Shown here: positions 49,014 through 59,639 of the stretch, piece after piece | Numbering within the stretch: position 1 is the first letter of the stretch | Layout of the letters: each line of letters begins with the position of its first letter | Assembly (NCBI GenBank): GCA_963573305.1 | Contig: OY754339.1 | Span: 72,649,376-72,713,375, forward strand | Direction of reading: 5' to 3' | DNA from: Pyrrhosoma nymphula | Lineage: Eukaryota; Arthropoda; Insecta; Odonata; Coenagrionidae | Length of the DNA: 64,000 nt | Notes under the pieces: generated by a model | What the model was told of the DNA's origin: nothing | Seen by the model: only the letters and a program-made list of their open reading frames with translations | The model's database searches: none | Program-made: the position numbers and the translations under genes

Positions 49014-49959
49014 TCAATTTTTATTTTGGACACTTTTCGAGATTGAAATTTAGACTGTGTTACCGCGTAAAGAAATAAATGCGCAATTATATTTATCATG
49101 GGACGAGCCTCTAAGTGTGGCAGTATAGAGTGACGGTATTCACAGAGTAGGGAACATTAATCACAGCTTAGGCAGCATCATTCGATTTCTCGCTTTTCTT
49201 TGGAAAGTACTGATGCCTAGTGGAGATGATGCCGACACGTTGAAGCACGTTGTTCAATGAAAGTTCCAGTGAACAGCACTAAGCATTATTTATTTAAAAA
49301 TGTATCTAAAATTAGTAAATGTGTAGTTTGAGAACATAATCTTCTTTACAGCGAAAATAACCCTTGCAAAAATTTATTCTTTTAACAAATGAAACTTAAA
49401 CTCTTTTTTTCGACATTAAAGTTGTCTTGCCTCCGACAAAACTTTAACCCGATTCAACCGCGTGTATGTACCTATCTACGGGATATCTAAAAGAAATTCT
49501 CTTCCCTCATATGTTTCCTCACATTACTGCTGTATCCAAATATGACATAAGCATCCAATACGCAATGAACTCCGTTAATAGCTAGCGCTTGATTTAATCC
49601 AAACTACGTCACAGCTTTCGTCCCAAAAGTTGCGCAACAACCTACTTTGTATTAGTAGTATGCCATGACTACTGCTAATTACTACTTTAAAAACTTCTGA
49701 ATAATTGATACATTCTTGCCGTTCGGGAACAGCTTCGTTATTTGCCTTTTTTGGAGAGCGACCGAAAACTTAAGTCATCTACGCCGTTGAAGACAGGTTG
49801 CTAGATTGGCGAGGGAAGAATTAGTTGGGGAAAGCAAGAAGGATGGAGAGGAACTCCTTGGCCTCATTATCTTATTCTCAATGACAGACTCCAAGGGCTC
49901 CGCAGTTCAACGTCCTATCTGATTGATGGAATACTGCTCCTGAAGTGCTCCTCTCGTAG
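49014..49959. other. No recognisable gene or repeat
   Basis: AT-rich sequence with chance-length frames only. Confidence 0.45.
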
Positions 49960-50072
49960 CAGCCTAGTAGGTATCGGGGTTCCACTGGAAAATCTCCGCC
50001 ACTGCCGGGATACAAATCAGAGACCTCGTCATTGAAACACGGTACTTAAACCATCACTACAACCCGATTCCC
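49960..50072 (-). repeat. tRNA-derived SINE, independent copy
   Basis: Its reverse complement reads GGGAATCGGGTTGTAGTGAT, TTTGTATCCCGGCAGTGGCG and GAGATTTTCCAGTGGAACCC, the same order as the SINE at 5240-5400 (GATCGGGTTGTTTTGGTGA, TTCAAATTCGGGCGGTGGTG, GAGATTTTTTCATTGGAATT). It is more diverged and lies outside the palindrome, so the family is dispersed. Confidence 0.65.
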
Positions 50073-50079
50073 ACCTATT

Positions 50080-50335
50080 TTTATCTCTACTAATAAATTC
50101 CAAAGTCCGTCTAGTGATTTAAAAACGGCTGAACTGATTTAGTTGGTTTTGTTTCATTTTTTTCGCATAGCATCACACGTGCCACATTTGTCGGCCCCGT
50201 ATGCGACGGGGTATCGTCCTCGCCTGTCAATCCGAGGTTCGCGGGTTCGAGTCCCGCCTGAGTGGATTTTTCTCCACCCAGTAAACTTATTTACGTTGTA
50301 GCTTACCACGTAAGAGTTACTAGGGTTTAACAGAT
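50080..50335 (+). repeat. Dispersed motif followed by tRNA-Asp-like SINE
   Basis: TCTCTACTAATAAATTCC and AACGGCTGAACTGATTTAGT (50080-50150) echo the dispersed motif at 2225. Directly after, 50191-50275 is tRNA-like: GTATCGTCCTCGCCTGTCAA (Asp-GTC-like anticodon arm) and GCGGGTTCGAGTCCCGCC (strong B box). AGTGGATTTTTCTCCACCCA and a non-tRNA tail follow. The acceptor stem is not closed. Confidence 0.65.
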
Positions 50336-50339
50336 GGTT

Positions 50340-52195
50340 GCTATTGTTCAAGTTTCTAGCGTTTTCAGCTATTAATTTAAATGGGGTGTTACACTATCAA
50401 CAGTGAAATAGCATACACAAAAATATATAAATAAACAAATAAGATTTGCATGACAGTATTTTGCTCTTCATTTTTGACTGTTTATCAGTTAATACTTCAC
50501 ATAGTTAGGCTTATTATGTTTTCATTACGTTGAGAAATGACCCTGGTCTTGAATACACCCTCAGCAACGAACTTCACGGGCAACTGCCTGAAACGATGAA
50601 AACACCGGTCCCCGCTCGATCACCTAAATTAATGTCGAAATGCGACAACGAGTTAGTGCGAATCTCGCTCGGAAGATGGGGAGACGGCCGAGACCGATAG
50701 CGTGAGCTCCTATGCCTACCTCAGGTACTATGAAGCAGCATAGAACATGAAATTCCTTCCCCTCCCTAGCCTCCTATTCCCTTTCCACTGCTCATCTCCC
50801 CTCCCAAGCAAATGGAGACCCTCTTGCAGCGCGGGATGTCTGTTACCCTTTTACGGGGATGACAATTTTGACTGATGTCATAAATCCACTGATTCACACA
50901 GCTCCTGAACTACATAGATCTTATCCTTACGTATTAAATAGCATGGAAATAATATGAAATAATTTCATCTGTCAGTCAACTTTGAACTGATTCGATCAAT
51001 ATTCTTATCTCCCAAAATTTTACATTAAATGAATTACTGGAGTAGTTTCTAATTGGCAGATATGTTTTTCGTCTTGGTCGTAAGATAAAGGTTTTATATC
51101 GATCATGGTGATCATTACTTATATTCCCTTGCATATTAGAACAAATCAAAACTCGTGTATCATAGTTCGAAAGACAAGTTTTGGACTTACCATTGCCAAA
51201 ATTTTAATCACTCCAATCACTTATTCAAACTTATGAACAGTTACTTTGTTCAAATTTTAATAACTCTCGAGGATATGATCAAACCGGGGAAATTGTTCGC
51301 CATTGTATAATATATTGCTACAAAAGTGGGATGAGTTATGCCCTAATTCAATGCGAGGTTACCTTGAAACTGCCAAGATTAATACCGGCGCAAGCTAATA
51401 CTTTTTTTCTGAATTTATAAAATATCCGCAAATGTTTTTTTCTGTACGCCACTTACAATGGTAAACAATGCAATAAAGGAAATTAATACCAAAAGTTTTG
51501 GTGCCCATCACCAGGCTGCCGCTTACCTTATTCGAAGTAAAAAGTGTAGGATTTTACAAAATGCCAATCACTTCCCTTACGACCACTTCTTACACCGCAA
51601 GTTAAAAATAAAATTAAATCAATGGCACTGCAAGCTCATTGTGTATGGAAGAATTTTTTACCAAAGAACTTCCTTCCTTTCCCTTTCTTTGGTTTTGTCC
51701 GGGTCGGTGCTTTTGCAACAGCGCAACCCGACGCGCAGTGGGACCAATTCCCGGAATGCCGGCCAAAAGTCTAATTTTTCTTTGTTGCGTTAGGCATTTT
51801 GATAAAATGAGTCCCTATGTGAAAAGAAATGAATATATGATGCCTTGGATTGCTCAGCAACGATTCATTTTATTTTCATCAATGTCTTATGCAGTTTTGT
51901 GCAGGTACGGAATTGTTTTTGGTCTAGAACCTAAAACTTTAATATGGACATTTATTGGAGTGATGAATACATTTCATATGATTTATAGCTTTTAAGTTAA
52001 AATTATATTTTCATTCTGTTTGCAAAGTTTATTTATTGAGAGATATGAAGGTCGTGATGAAATTATGCAACAAAAGGATTCGCATTACAAGAGTATTTTT
52101 GAACAAGAATTTAAGAACAATAATGAAACGAAAAAAAGAACAGTTTTATTTGAAAAATTATACTTTAATTCAAAAAATATGAGATGTTTTTAGTA
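50340..52195. other. No recognisable gene; possible 3' flank of the Transib-type element
   Basis: Overlapping plus-strand frames at 51458-51793 and 51639-51995 resemble no family I know. Part of this stretch should be the 3' flank of the transposase element to the right, but I could not find its terminal repeat. Confidence 0.4.
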
Positions 52196-54281
52196 CTATT
52201 CATTACTGTCACTTTCGTTATATGTTAAACTGGGTACCTCACCGCTGACTAAGAGTGCCATCACCTCGGGCTTAAGGCTTCCACTGTTCCTAAACGGGAT
52301 CTGATGACACCATCATGATTTTCATGAGATCCATATTTGTGGCAATTCTCGAAATTTTCCCACATTTTTTCTCCCTATATCTTCGAATATCTTTGTTCCT
52401 GCTTTCTTGCGCTTCCTCACTAAGCATTCCTATAGGAAGGAGTGCCTCCGATATAACTTCTGACCCATGAATTAATACTTTATGGATAGAAGCGGGCATT
52501 GGGTACCAAGGAAACAAGCTTACGTAAAATCTAGCCGTTTCTATCGCGTATTTGTGGAATGCTTTGGCATCTACGGTATATCCACATGGCAATGTTCGTA
52601 GTATTGTATCACACCTATCAATAAGGGATGAATTTATGCCCGTAATTGAGGAAGAGAGTTCACAATCTGCGAAGAAACGGCGAGTTGTATTGCCATAGTT
52701 CGTAGTTCCCTTATCTTGTTTAACCACACCTACAAGTAACCCCATCAACTATTTAAATTTAGCTTGAATTACGGACGCCTGGCCGAAACATGGATAAGCC
52801 ATTCAAAAAACCTTATGTATGCATGAAGTGTTGAGAGGCCATACTGATGAGTACTCTCATTGACATTTCTTTTCATCACCTTATCAATGTCATTCATGTC
52901 TTTGCTGGTCGCTCCACATACGTAGCACGACTGAGATGAGGCAGTTCCTGTTATAGCATTGGCAACTTTACCATCAATCATTGTCATGCACAGATCGTGA
53001 TTCACAACTACAGCATCTGGATAGCCTGGCACTGTGGATGGTTGAAGATTCATAATTTGTTCATCCATGGCATCTTTTACCCTATTGATAAGTTCTTTAG
53101 TCTCTTTCACAAATTCCAGCATCACAGGCCTGCAGTACCTCGTGGAAGAGGGTCGGGGATTCTGCCACACCACTGTTTTTCTTCCTTTACGTCGCCCTGT
53201 TTGTACGTAAAGTTGGAGTGGAACAAGACATACTATAAACAAATCACTGTCATTGCATTCTTCGAAGGCGTATTTTTGCTTGTAGAGGGAATGGTTTCCG
53301 CTACCATCACAACCCCATTTTGACACTAAATGCATATCTTTGAGAGAATCTTTTGGTAATTGGTTTAAAATCTCTTTCTGTAAGTCAATTAACCTCGTTG
53401 CTGTTAGATCTAATATTATCTGCAGCTTAACTTCCACCTTTGTGTCCGTGACAGTTAGATGTTCTTCACGCGGATAGCATTGTATTTTCACTTCCTTTAC
53501 ACGCTTATATGATGGATAAAGATCTGCACCTCTACCTTTTGCCTAACATCTCAAAGTTTGATACGCGTTCTTCGATAAATCTGCTTCTAAAATAACAGCT
53601 AACGCCTCTTGTGGTTCATAAGGTCTTAGCTCAGATGATATTTTTTTGGATGACCAAGCCCTATTTATCTTTTTCGCAGGCGCTGGTGAAGTGAGCAATG
53701 CTTCGGATAGGAGTTTCACTTCTTCTGTTTTACCCTTAGATCGCAAGCTGGAGCAAGTAGCGTGCACTAGGAGACTTGTTACACTACTCCTTTTAACGTC
53801 TTCCACTTTCCTCCTCTTGCTCCGTTCACTGCAGTATTCATATTCTTTGATGGGTCGCCCAATGACTGAAAAGAAAGTCCGTTTTTACTCCAATATATGA
53901 CTTAAGGTAATGATGCGAGAAGGATTTAAATATATGTACTTGAATAAAATTAATAAAGCTTTTTTAACCTTTGGAAGATGCTGGCAGGTCTTTCTCCAAT
54001 GACGATGTTTCAGGAACTCTTATTGTAACAGATGTTTCAAGCCACTCTTTACAATTTTGTAAAAAAATATCTTCCTTGCGGTGCCATTTCTCCCACTTGG
54101 ATCTGATTGCGGCGTAATATTTTCTGCAGATTGACCTGATTTCATGCCTGGCGAAGTTTGTTAAATCTTTCTCAAGCAGTCGTTCAATATGCAGATCAGC
54201 ATGTGCATATCGTGCGGCCCAACCTCCAGAAGTTTGCCGCAAAATTTTATATAATTCTAGGCGTGATATCGAAATTGACAT
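52196..54281 (-). pseudogene. RAG1/Transib-type transposase, two exons, inactivated
   Basis: Chosen start MSISISRLELYKILR at 54281; an upstream in-frame ATG adds a hydrophobic leader unlikely to be real. Exon 1 (54281-53969) ends CCAAAG before GT; the 103-nt intron ends TTTCTTTTCAG; exon 2 starts at 53865 and restores frame as VIGRPIKEY followed by SERSKRRK. The basic linker is typical of this family. Then come an in-frame TAG near 53543, ADLYPSYKRVKE, KWGCDGSGNHSLYKQK (first catalytic Asp about 53307), CMTMIDGKVANAIT (second Asp about 52974), a CYVC zinc pair, YGLSTLHAYIRFFEWL, then a frameshift and small deletion near 52760. Next are MPASIHKVLIHG and LPIGMLSEEAQESRNKD (catalytic Glu about 52405, like the NES.NK block of RAG1). 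A last frameshift precedes LKPEVMALLVSGEVPS. The transposase would cut at element ends; no ends were found. Confidence 0.78.
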
Positions 54282-54289
54282 ATTGAAAA

Positions 54290-55950
54290 TATTCAAAAGC
54301 AGTAGAATGTTTGTCAACAAGTCAATTTAATTACGTTTCCTAGTAACAACAATTGACTATGCGCGCATGCGCAGATCAACAACTGCTAACTACCTGTGAG
54401 CCACTCGCTGCCATACGTGCATGCGACACGAAAAATGGTTCGCAAACTCGCATCCGCAAGTATCCGCAGTTTATATTAAGGGACCAATAAGAACAATATA
54501 GTATCTTGATAACTGAATGGATAAGAAAGCGGGGCCTCCTAGGTGTTTTTTTGCAATCCTTCGTTTAATTCCGGATGATTTTGAAAATACATATAGTCAT
54601 TAAACTAGAAATATACCTATTAAAAATAGAAAAAGTGAGATTGTTATTAGACAGGATTAAACTTTGAAAATGCCTTAAACTCGGAAAAAGTAAAACATTC
54701 TACTAAACTTCCATTTTTCGGAGCTGATTTTGAAAATAAAATCGCGTAGTTAGAGCGGTTGACGGAGCAATTTATAATGTGCCCAATTCAGCTGCCTGCT
54801 TTGCTATGAAATAAAGGAGAAATAGGAAATATTTTGATATTTTTGTTTACTCCAGTCATTCATGTACCCTACAGAAACTTTTTCATCGTTGTTCAAATTA
54901 TTTGATTTTTTGGGGTTTTGGCCGCGATTTCAGGCATTTCAGTCCTACTGTGCGACGCCATCGTATCTATGACTCTCGGAAGTTGAACCTGCGATTATTT
55001 TTCAAAGAAAAGACGATTAGCTTACATTTTGCGCACTTTCTTATACATCTCACGTCTCAGAAACGCTGACAAAGGGATATCTTGTCACTTCCTCATTCCA
55101 ATCTGCCAGTTTTCCTCTTGCCACCTTGAAACAAAATCCGTGGGAATGCCCGATGGTGAAGCAGGAATCCCATTCTGTTCAGAGTCTCGGAGAAGGTACT
55201 ATAGGTGCTCGTTTCATTCACAATAAAATTAAAAACTTCTCAACCGCCTCCTAACCATCGGCGGATGAAAATTACAGAAACTTATCCGCCTACCTAACGC
55301 TTCGAAAGGAAGAATATTATAACAAAAATCAAAATCAGTTTCCTAATGTCACTATCCCATTTTCCAGGATGTTAAAGAAAACCCACTTAAAAATGACTTG
55401 CTGGGTGGCCTCAGAAAGTGTAAAATAAAAGATTACCGTTTATAAAATCAGAAATTGGGATACGACGCTTTCATCTAAGAGGACTCATTTCACGAACAAA
55501 ACATTAATTTTTGGAACATGATAGATTGCTTTTTTAATAATTCAGTAGTTACGAAAGTAAAAATGTGGTAAACTCTGAAAACCATCACGAATATCAGTGG
55601 GTTTTAAATGTTCATCACGTGAGTAGATGCTTCACCATACCAGGACTGATTTCACTTATTTTTATATTTATAACGCCCATTGGTAGGGACAATACCACTT
55701 CGGTAATCAGACGTAGATTTACGAACGGTTGACATGACACTCAGTCCTTCATTCCAGTACACTTGGTGAAATCAGTATCCTTTTATTCTTTAACAAGCAT
55801 CCATTGTGCGGAAGCGGAGATATTTCTTATTCAATAAACATTAAAAAGAAAATATTATATTATACTGCAGTGATTAATCAGTTGAGGTATTTAGCGAAAT
55901 ACTAGGAACATGTTCGCGTTGACAATCCTCGGTAAGAAGAGAAAATTAAA
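54290..55950. other. No recognisable gene
   Basis: Begins with the 5' flank of the transposase (GCGCGCATGCGCAG near 54361). The rest is AT-rich with short frames and no repeat I can name. Confidence 0.4.
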
Positions 55951-55963
55951 ACTGTTTCATAGA

Positions 55964-56162
55964 TGAATTGTTCTCGGGTTTCCCACCGGGTTAGGCTTTC
56001 CATGATTGCCGACGGTTCGGCAGGAGACCTTCCTACCATTTTCAAGGCTGTGAACAGCCTTGAAAATGGCAAACCGTCGGCAATCATGGAAAGCCTAACC
56101 CGGTGGGAAACCCGAGAACAACTCATCAGCATCATTCGCCTGGAAAGCCTTAAATCATACAT
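55964..56162. mobile_element. Palindromic element with 12-bp target duplication (copy 2)
   Basis: Flanked by CTGTTTCATAGA at 55952-55963 and 56163-56174. Inverted halves share GTTCTCGGGTTTCCCACCGG, GTTAGGCTTTCCATGATTGC and TTTTCAAGGCTGT, meeting at a near-zero loop (CAGCC) around 56051. It belongs to the same family as 30826-31170. This copy has lost the outermost 26 bp on the left and 16 bp (AGGAAGGTCTCCTGCC in inverse) from its right half, and its centre lies closer to the hammerhead-like core. The right end keeps GGCGAATGATGCTGATGAG in inverse, equivalent to the left end of copy 1. Confidence 0.85.
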
Positions 56163-56174
56163 CTGTTTCATAGA

Positions 56175-56784
56175 ATTAAGAGACTCCTACTTAGGCGACG
56201 TACAAAATGCATGTATCATTTAGGATACCACTTACAGCATTCACGAACCAACAATAATTATAGTCCAGTCAATGAAACCGTTGTCGAGGACATGGAAGAG
56301 GACAGAGACCAAACTTCAGGGATGTGTTTGGAGTTGATAGGAGGTAAACATAATAAAAGTCCCCGAACCTACGAGGTGTTCAGGGGGCAGGGAGGCGCAG
56401 AAGGTTCCTTTTTTCGCTCATATCTTGAAAACGGTGCGTGGTAGCGAAAATATTACTGAGTATAAAAATAAATTTGACCAAATGTACTAAAATGTAGTTC
56501 CTTGTACATGTATTTCTGTTCCTCATAGTTATCGAGATATTTGCTAGCGAAAATTGTATTTTTTTATTGTAAAAACGCTTGATTTCCTCACGTTTCTTGA
56601 CAAACTTTACTTTCTAGTGGCTCAGCCTTTAGTTTCATAGCTAATTTCTCAGGAACATTTTTGTAGAAAATAACATTCCCTTTAAAATGAGACATTTAAT
56701 ATTTAATCTTCAAATACTCCATATTTACAGCAATTTTAGATTTCTCGGGAAATTCCAGGCTATTTTGTCACAAAAAGTGCCCAA
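56175..56784. other. No recognisable gene
   Basis: AT-rich. CGCTCATATCTTGAAAACGG near 56415 resembles a phrase near 59488 in the hAT element but the similarity does not extend. Confidence 0.4.
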
Positions 56785-56965
56785 TAAGTCTCTCCTCTCT
56801 CCTTCCCCTCAAAGTTTTCATCGCACTTCTTGGCTCTCTAACTCTTCGTAGGACTTCATTGTTAGTGATTCTCACCGCCCATATGATCTTCACCATTCTT
56901 CGGTAACACGATTCCTCCATGGCTTTCAATATCTTTTGCTCGGCAGCTGTTATTCTGCATGAATA
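56785..56965 (-). pseudogene. LINE reverse-transcriptase C-terminal fragment
   Basis: The minus strand reads RITAAEQKILKAMEESCYRR, MVKIIWAVRITNNEVLRRVR then EPRSAMKTLRGRR, EERLIGHFL and a stop. This is the 'L...E.rrl.afE.wcyRRmlkI.W..rvTNeeVLrRv' block of RTE/R-type LINEs, still largely open over about 55 codons. Nothing upstream is left. Confidence 0.85.
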
Positions 56966-56969
56966 AGTT

Positions 56970-57700
56970 ACTCATTTTATTCATGAATTAGTGATATTAG
57001 TGTATGATGTTAATTCGTAGTGGCATCTTAAACCACGTAACGATAAACCTAACGACGAAGGATTTGTGAAACGCTGTGATTATGTGTTCTGAGTGTAAAT
57101 AAAGGCTGGATGGGCTACTTTTAGTTAACACAGTTCTAGTTTCAGGTGGATAACAAAAGAGGTCAAAGAGATACCTCCTTTTTTATTTGTGAGTAAAGCA
57201 AATCAGATATTTCCGTCAGGAAAAAATATCCAGCCATCGGAGATTTTTCCTCTAAGGGTTCTCCTCCCAGCAAAGGCTTAAAATGAACCTGAATGATTTA
57301 AATGCTGATTTAGATAATTAATCCATGCAAACTGTTACTCATGCATTACAATTGAATGGATTTTTTTCAGAGGATAGTACGTGCCGATAAACGATAGCAT
57401 CAGAAAAGGGTAAAGTCCCACCACTTGATTCCGTGAGTTGGCTATCTCGGAGGTGAACGACTCAGCGGTCGCACGTTTCTCTCCAAAAATAGCCTCTGCC
57501 GCCGCGTTGAATTCTGGGAAGGGGTGAGGGAGATGGGAGGTGCTTGTGGGTGAAAATTACGACCCTTCCTTAAACTCAGGGTCTCCCTCAAATATTGCTG
57601 GAAAATTCTCCCGCGGGGAACGAGACCCCGAACCCCCATAAGCGTCGCATTCTCCACTCACCCTTACACCAGTATCCATGCTTACACCTCTCTCCTTGCT
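56970..57700. other. No recognisable gene
   Basis: Overlapping minus-strand frames near 57442-57892 extend into the TIR element at 57701 and have no relatives I recognise. Confidence 0.4.
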
Positions 57701-58282
57701 GGGGTGTGTTCCGTTGCACGCATTAACCGCTTTGATGCGCCACCATTGGTCGTTCCGTTTCATTTTCGTGCACTGAAGCCGTTGGTGCAATAATCGGAAC
57801 GGAACGCCTTTGGTGCGGGCGGCAACTTTTGAATAACGGTGGCGAGGCGTTGCCATGGTTTGTTGACAAACATTTCGGAGAAAAGAAGACAATCGAAGGA
57901 GAACTTCAAAAACATCAAGGATATAAAATGTACGACGACGAAAATAAATCCATTGTTATACACTCCACAAAATATTTAATGTAACGTGGATCCGAAACGG
58001 GGAACAGTCAATTAAAAACATAGGTCTACTTCCTCATCATTATCTAAAATGTGGATACTAGAATATTTAAAACTACTTTGATGGAATTCATGGTCACCGT
58101 AGATGCTTCTTAAACAAACGCGATACGTCATCGCATCAACTGCACAAGCTTTTGGGAGGAGCGCTTGGAGCGCACATTATGCTCGTTGCGGGGCCTCAAG
58201 GAGCTCGCATCGAAGCGACCCGATGCGTGAAACGGACTTGAAGCGCATCAATGAAATAGGCGTGTGAAACGGAACGCACCCC
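57701..58282. mobile_element. TIR DNA element, about 580 bp, non-autonomous
   Basis: The left end reads GGGGTGTGTTCCGTTGCACG and the right end, inverted, GGGGTGCGTTCCGTTTCAC. Similarity continues inward to TTGATGCGC on both sides. The interior is GC-richer, with GGAACGGAACG and GAAACGGA words. The right terminus abuts, and by two bases overlaps, the target duplication of the next element, which hides any duplication of its own. Superfamily uncertain, possibly PIF/Harbinger or hAT. Confidence 0.65.
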
Positions 58283-58285
58283 TGG

Positions 58286-58648
58286 GGAGTTATTTTGTAA
58301 TCTCACTTAAGTGAGAATACGTCATAAAATGTGGAAAATTACGTCATTTTTCGTAGTTCAACTCCGTCACCCAGGCGGCGTGATCATCTTCGGCTCTCAA
58401 GTGGTGAACTGCATGGTCTATTTATTTGATTCATCCGCTCTTTCGACTCTTGATCCGTATCTTTCGACTCTTGATCCGTTTCATTTTGGCTCCGCATTTC
58501 ATTAGTTCCATCTCCCCTGTCGTTAGAAACGTGAAATGGAGCCACCATCGGTCCTTGACCGATCGGTAGCCGATCATTAAGAGAGCCAAACGGATCTCCC
58601 GCCTTCCCGCAAAGAGTCATTAAAAAGGTGAGATTACAAAATAACCCC
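58286..58648. mobile_element. TIR DNA element (copy B), 363 bp, CCTGG duplication
   Basis: Ends GGAGTTATTTTGTAATCTCA and, inverted, GGGGTTATTTTGTAATCTCA. CCTGG flanks both sides (58281-58285, 58649-58653). It is the uninterrupted relative, in inverse orientation, of the element at 18624-19530. An internal GACTCTTGATCCGT unit is doubled (about 58444-58480). No coding capacity. Confidence 0.82.
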
Positions 58649-58654
58649 CCTGGT

Positions 58655-59082
58655 CAGACCATGCCTCGAATTTTCCAGAACTTCGGATTCTTGGACTAGA
58701 CCAAGGAGTTTAAAATACACATTACAAAGGATCCTATGCATTGAGTGTGGAACCGCGGAGCTTGCTATGTAGGCTTATTTGACCAAAAAAATTTAATCTG
58801 TAACGCTGGACCACTTTTGATGAATTCTGCAATCCATTATGCAGCAATTTCTTTATAATCAGGGGTCACTTTCTTACAGGAGTCCACAGCTCGTTTTCTC
58901 TTCCCATACTAAAAAATCCCCCTTTTCTTCTTTGTCAAAAAACCCCTCACAACCAACCAGCCAAACATAGCATTGCAATAATTAAATTAGAACACAATAA
59001 AAATAATGAAAACATGTACAAACACAAAACGCCAAAGCATCAAACTTTACAAATCGCAATGAGTTTCAGGTTAACTTGAAAT
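58655..59082. other. No recognisable gene or repeat
   Basis: AT-rich; nothing identified. Confidence 0.5.
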
Positions 59083-59639
59083 TAGTGATGGGCAAAGTCA
59101 GTCTTTTGAGAGATCTCGGTCACGCCTATCACTCCCACTTGTGATTCGATCGTGAGTGTAAGGTCATGATTGATTGATGTTCCTGCTAGTGATCTGTTCA
59201 AGTTCTCTCAGGAAAGTCGTGATTGATACGAAATCGTAACGAACGCTGCTTTCGCTGGCCATTCGTGATTCCTAATACTATACAGCCGCATGTGTGACTC
59301 ACTCACAAACATACAAATTCCCGACCACTTCCAGACAAGCTAGGAGCCTGGAATTTTTCAAGTACCTTCCTTGAAAGAATTCATCGGAGGAAAATTCCCG
59401 AAATCATGAGTTTTTAACCGGAAGTGACCAAAAAAATAAAAATGGCGGATATTTGGACATTTCGAGAAGTAGACTTTCAGTTCTCGCTTCATATCTTTTG
59501 AACGGTGGGTCGGATCTGAAATATGACGACATTTTCATGAAGGGGAATTGAGTTTTCTTTAACATGCAAAAAACGCTTCTACGCTTCGTAGTTTTCTCAT
59601 CAAGCACAACATTTAGTGAAGAGTTTCCATTTTTTGCTG

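Noticed and set aside
32696..50275. Functional tRNA genes at the B-box-bearing sites
   Set aside because: Acceptor stems do not close and non-tRNA bodies follow, as in SINEs.
51420..54560. CACNNTG-type terminal repeats of the Transib-type element
   Set aside because: Candidate words on each side do not pair with each other and no 5-bp duplication was found.
57442..57892. Overlapping minus-strand frames as a coding gene
   Set aside because: They cross the boundary of the TIR element at 57701 and match no known family.
56395..59560. Shared phrase near 56415 and 59488 as members of one repeat
   Set aside because: Similarity is limited to about 25 bases and does not extend into the array units.
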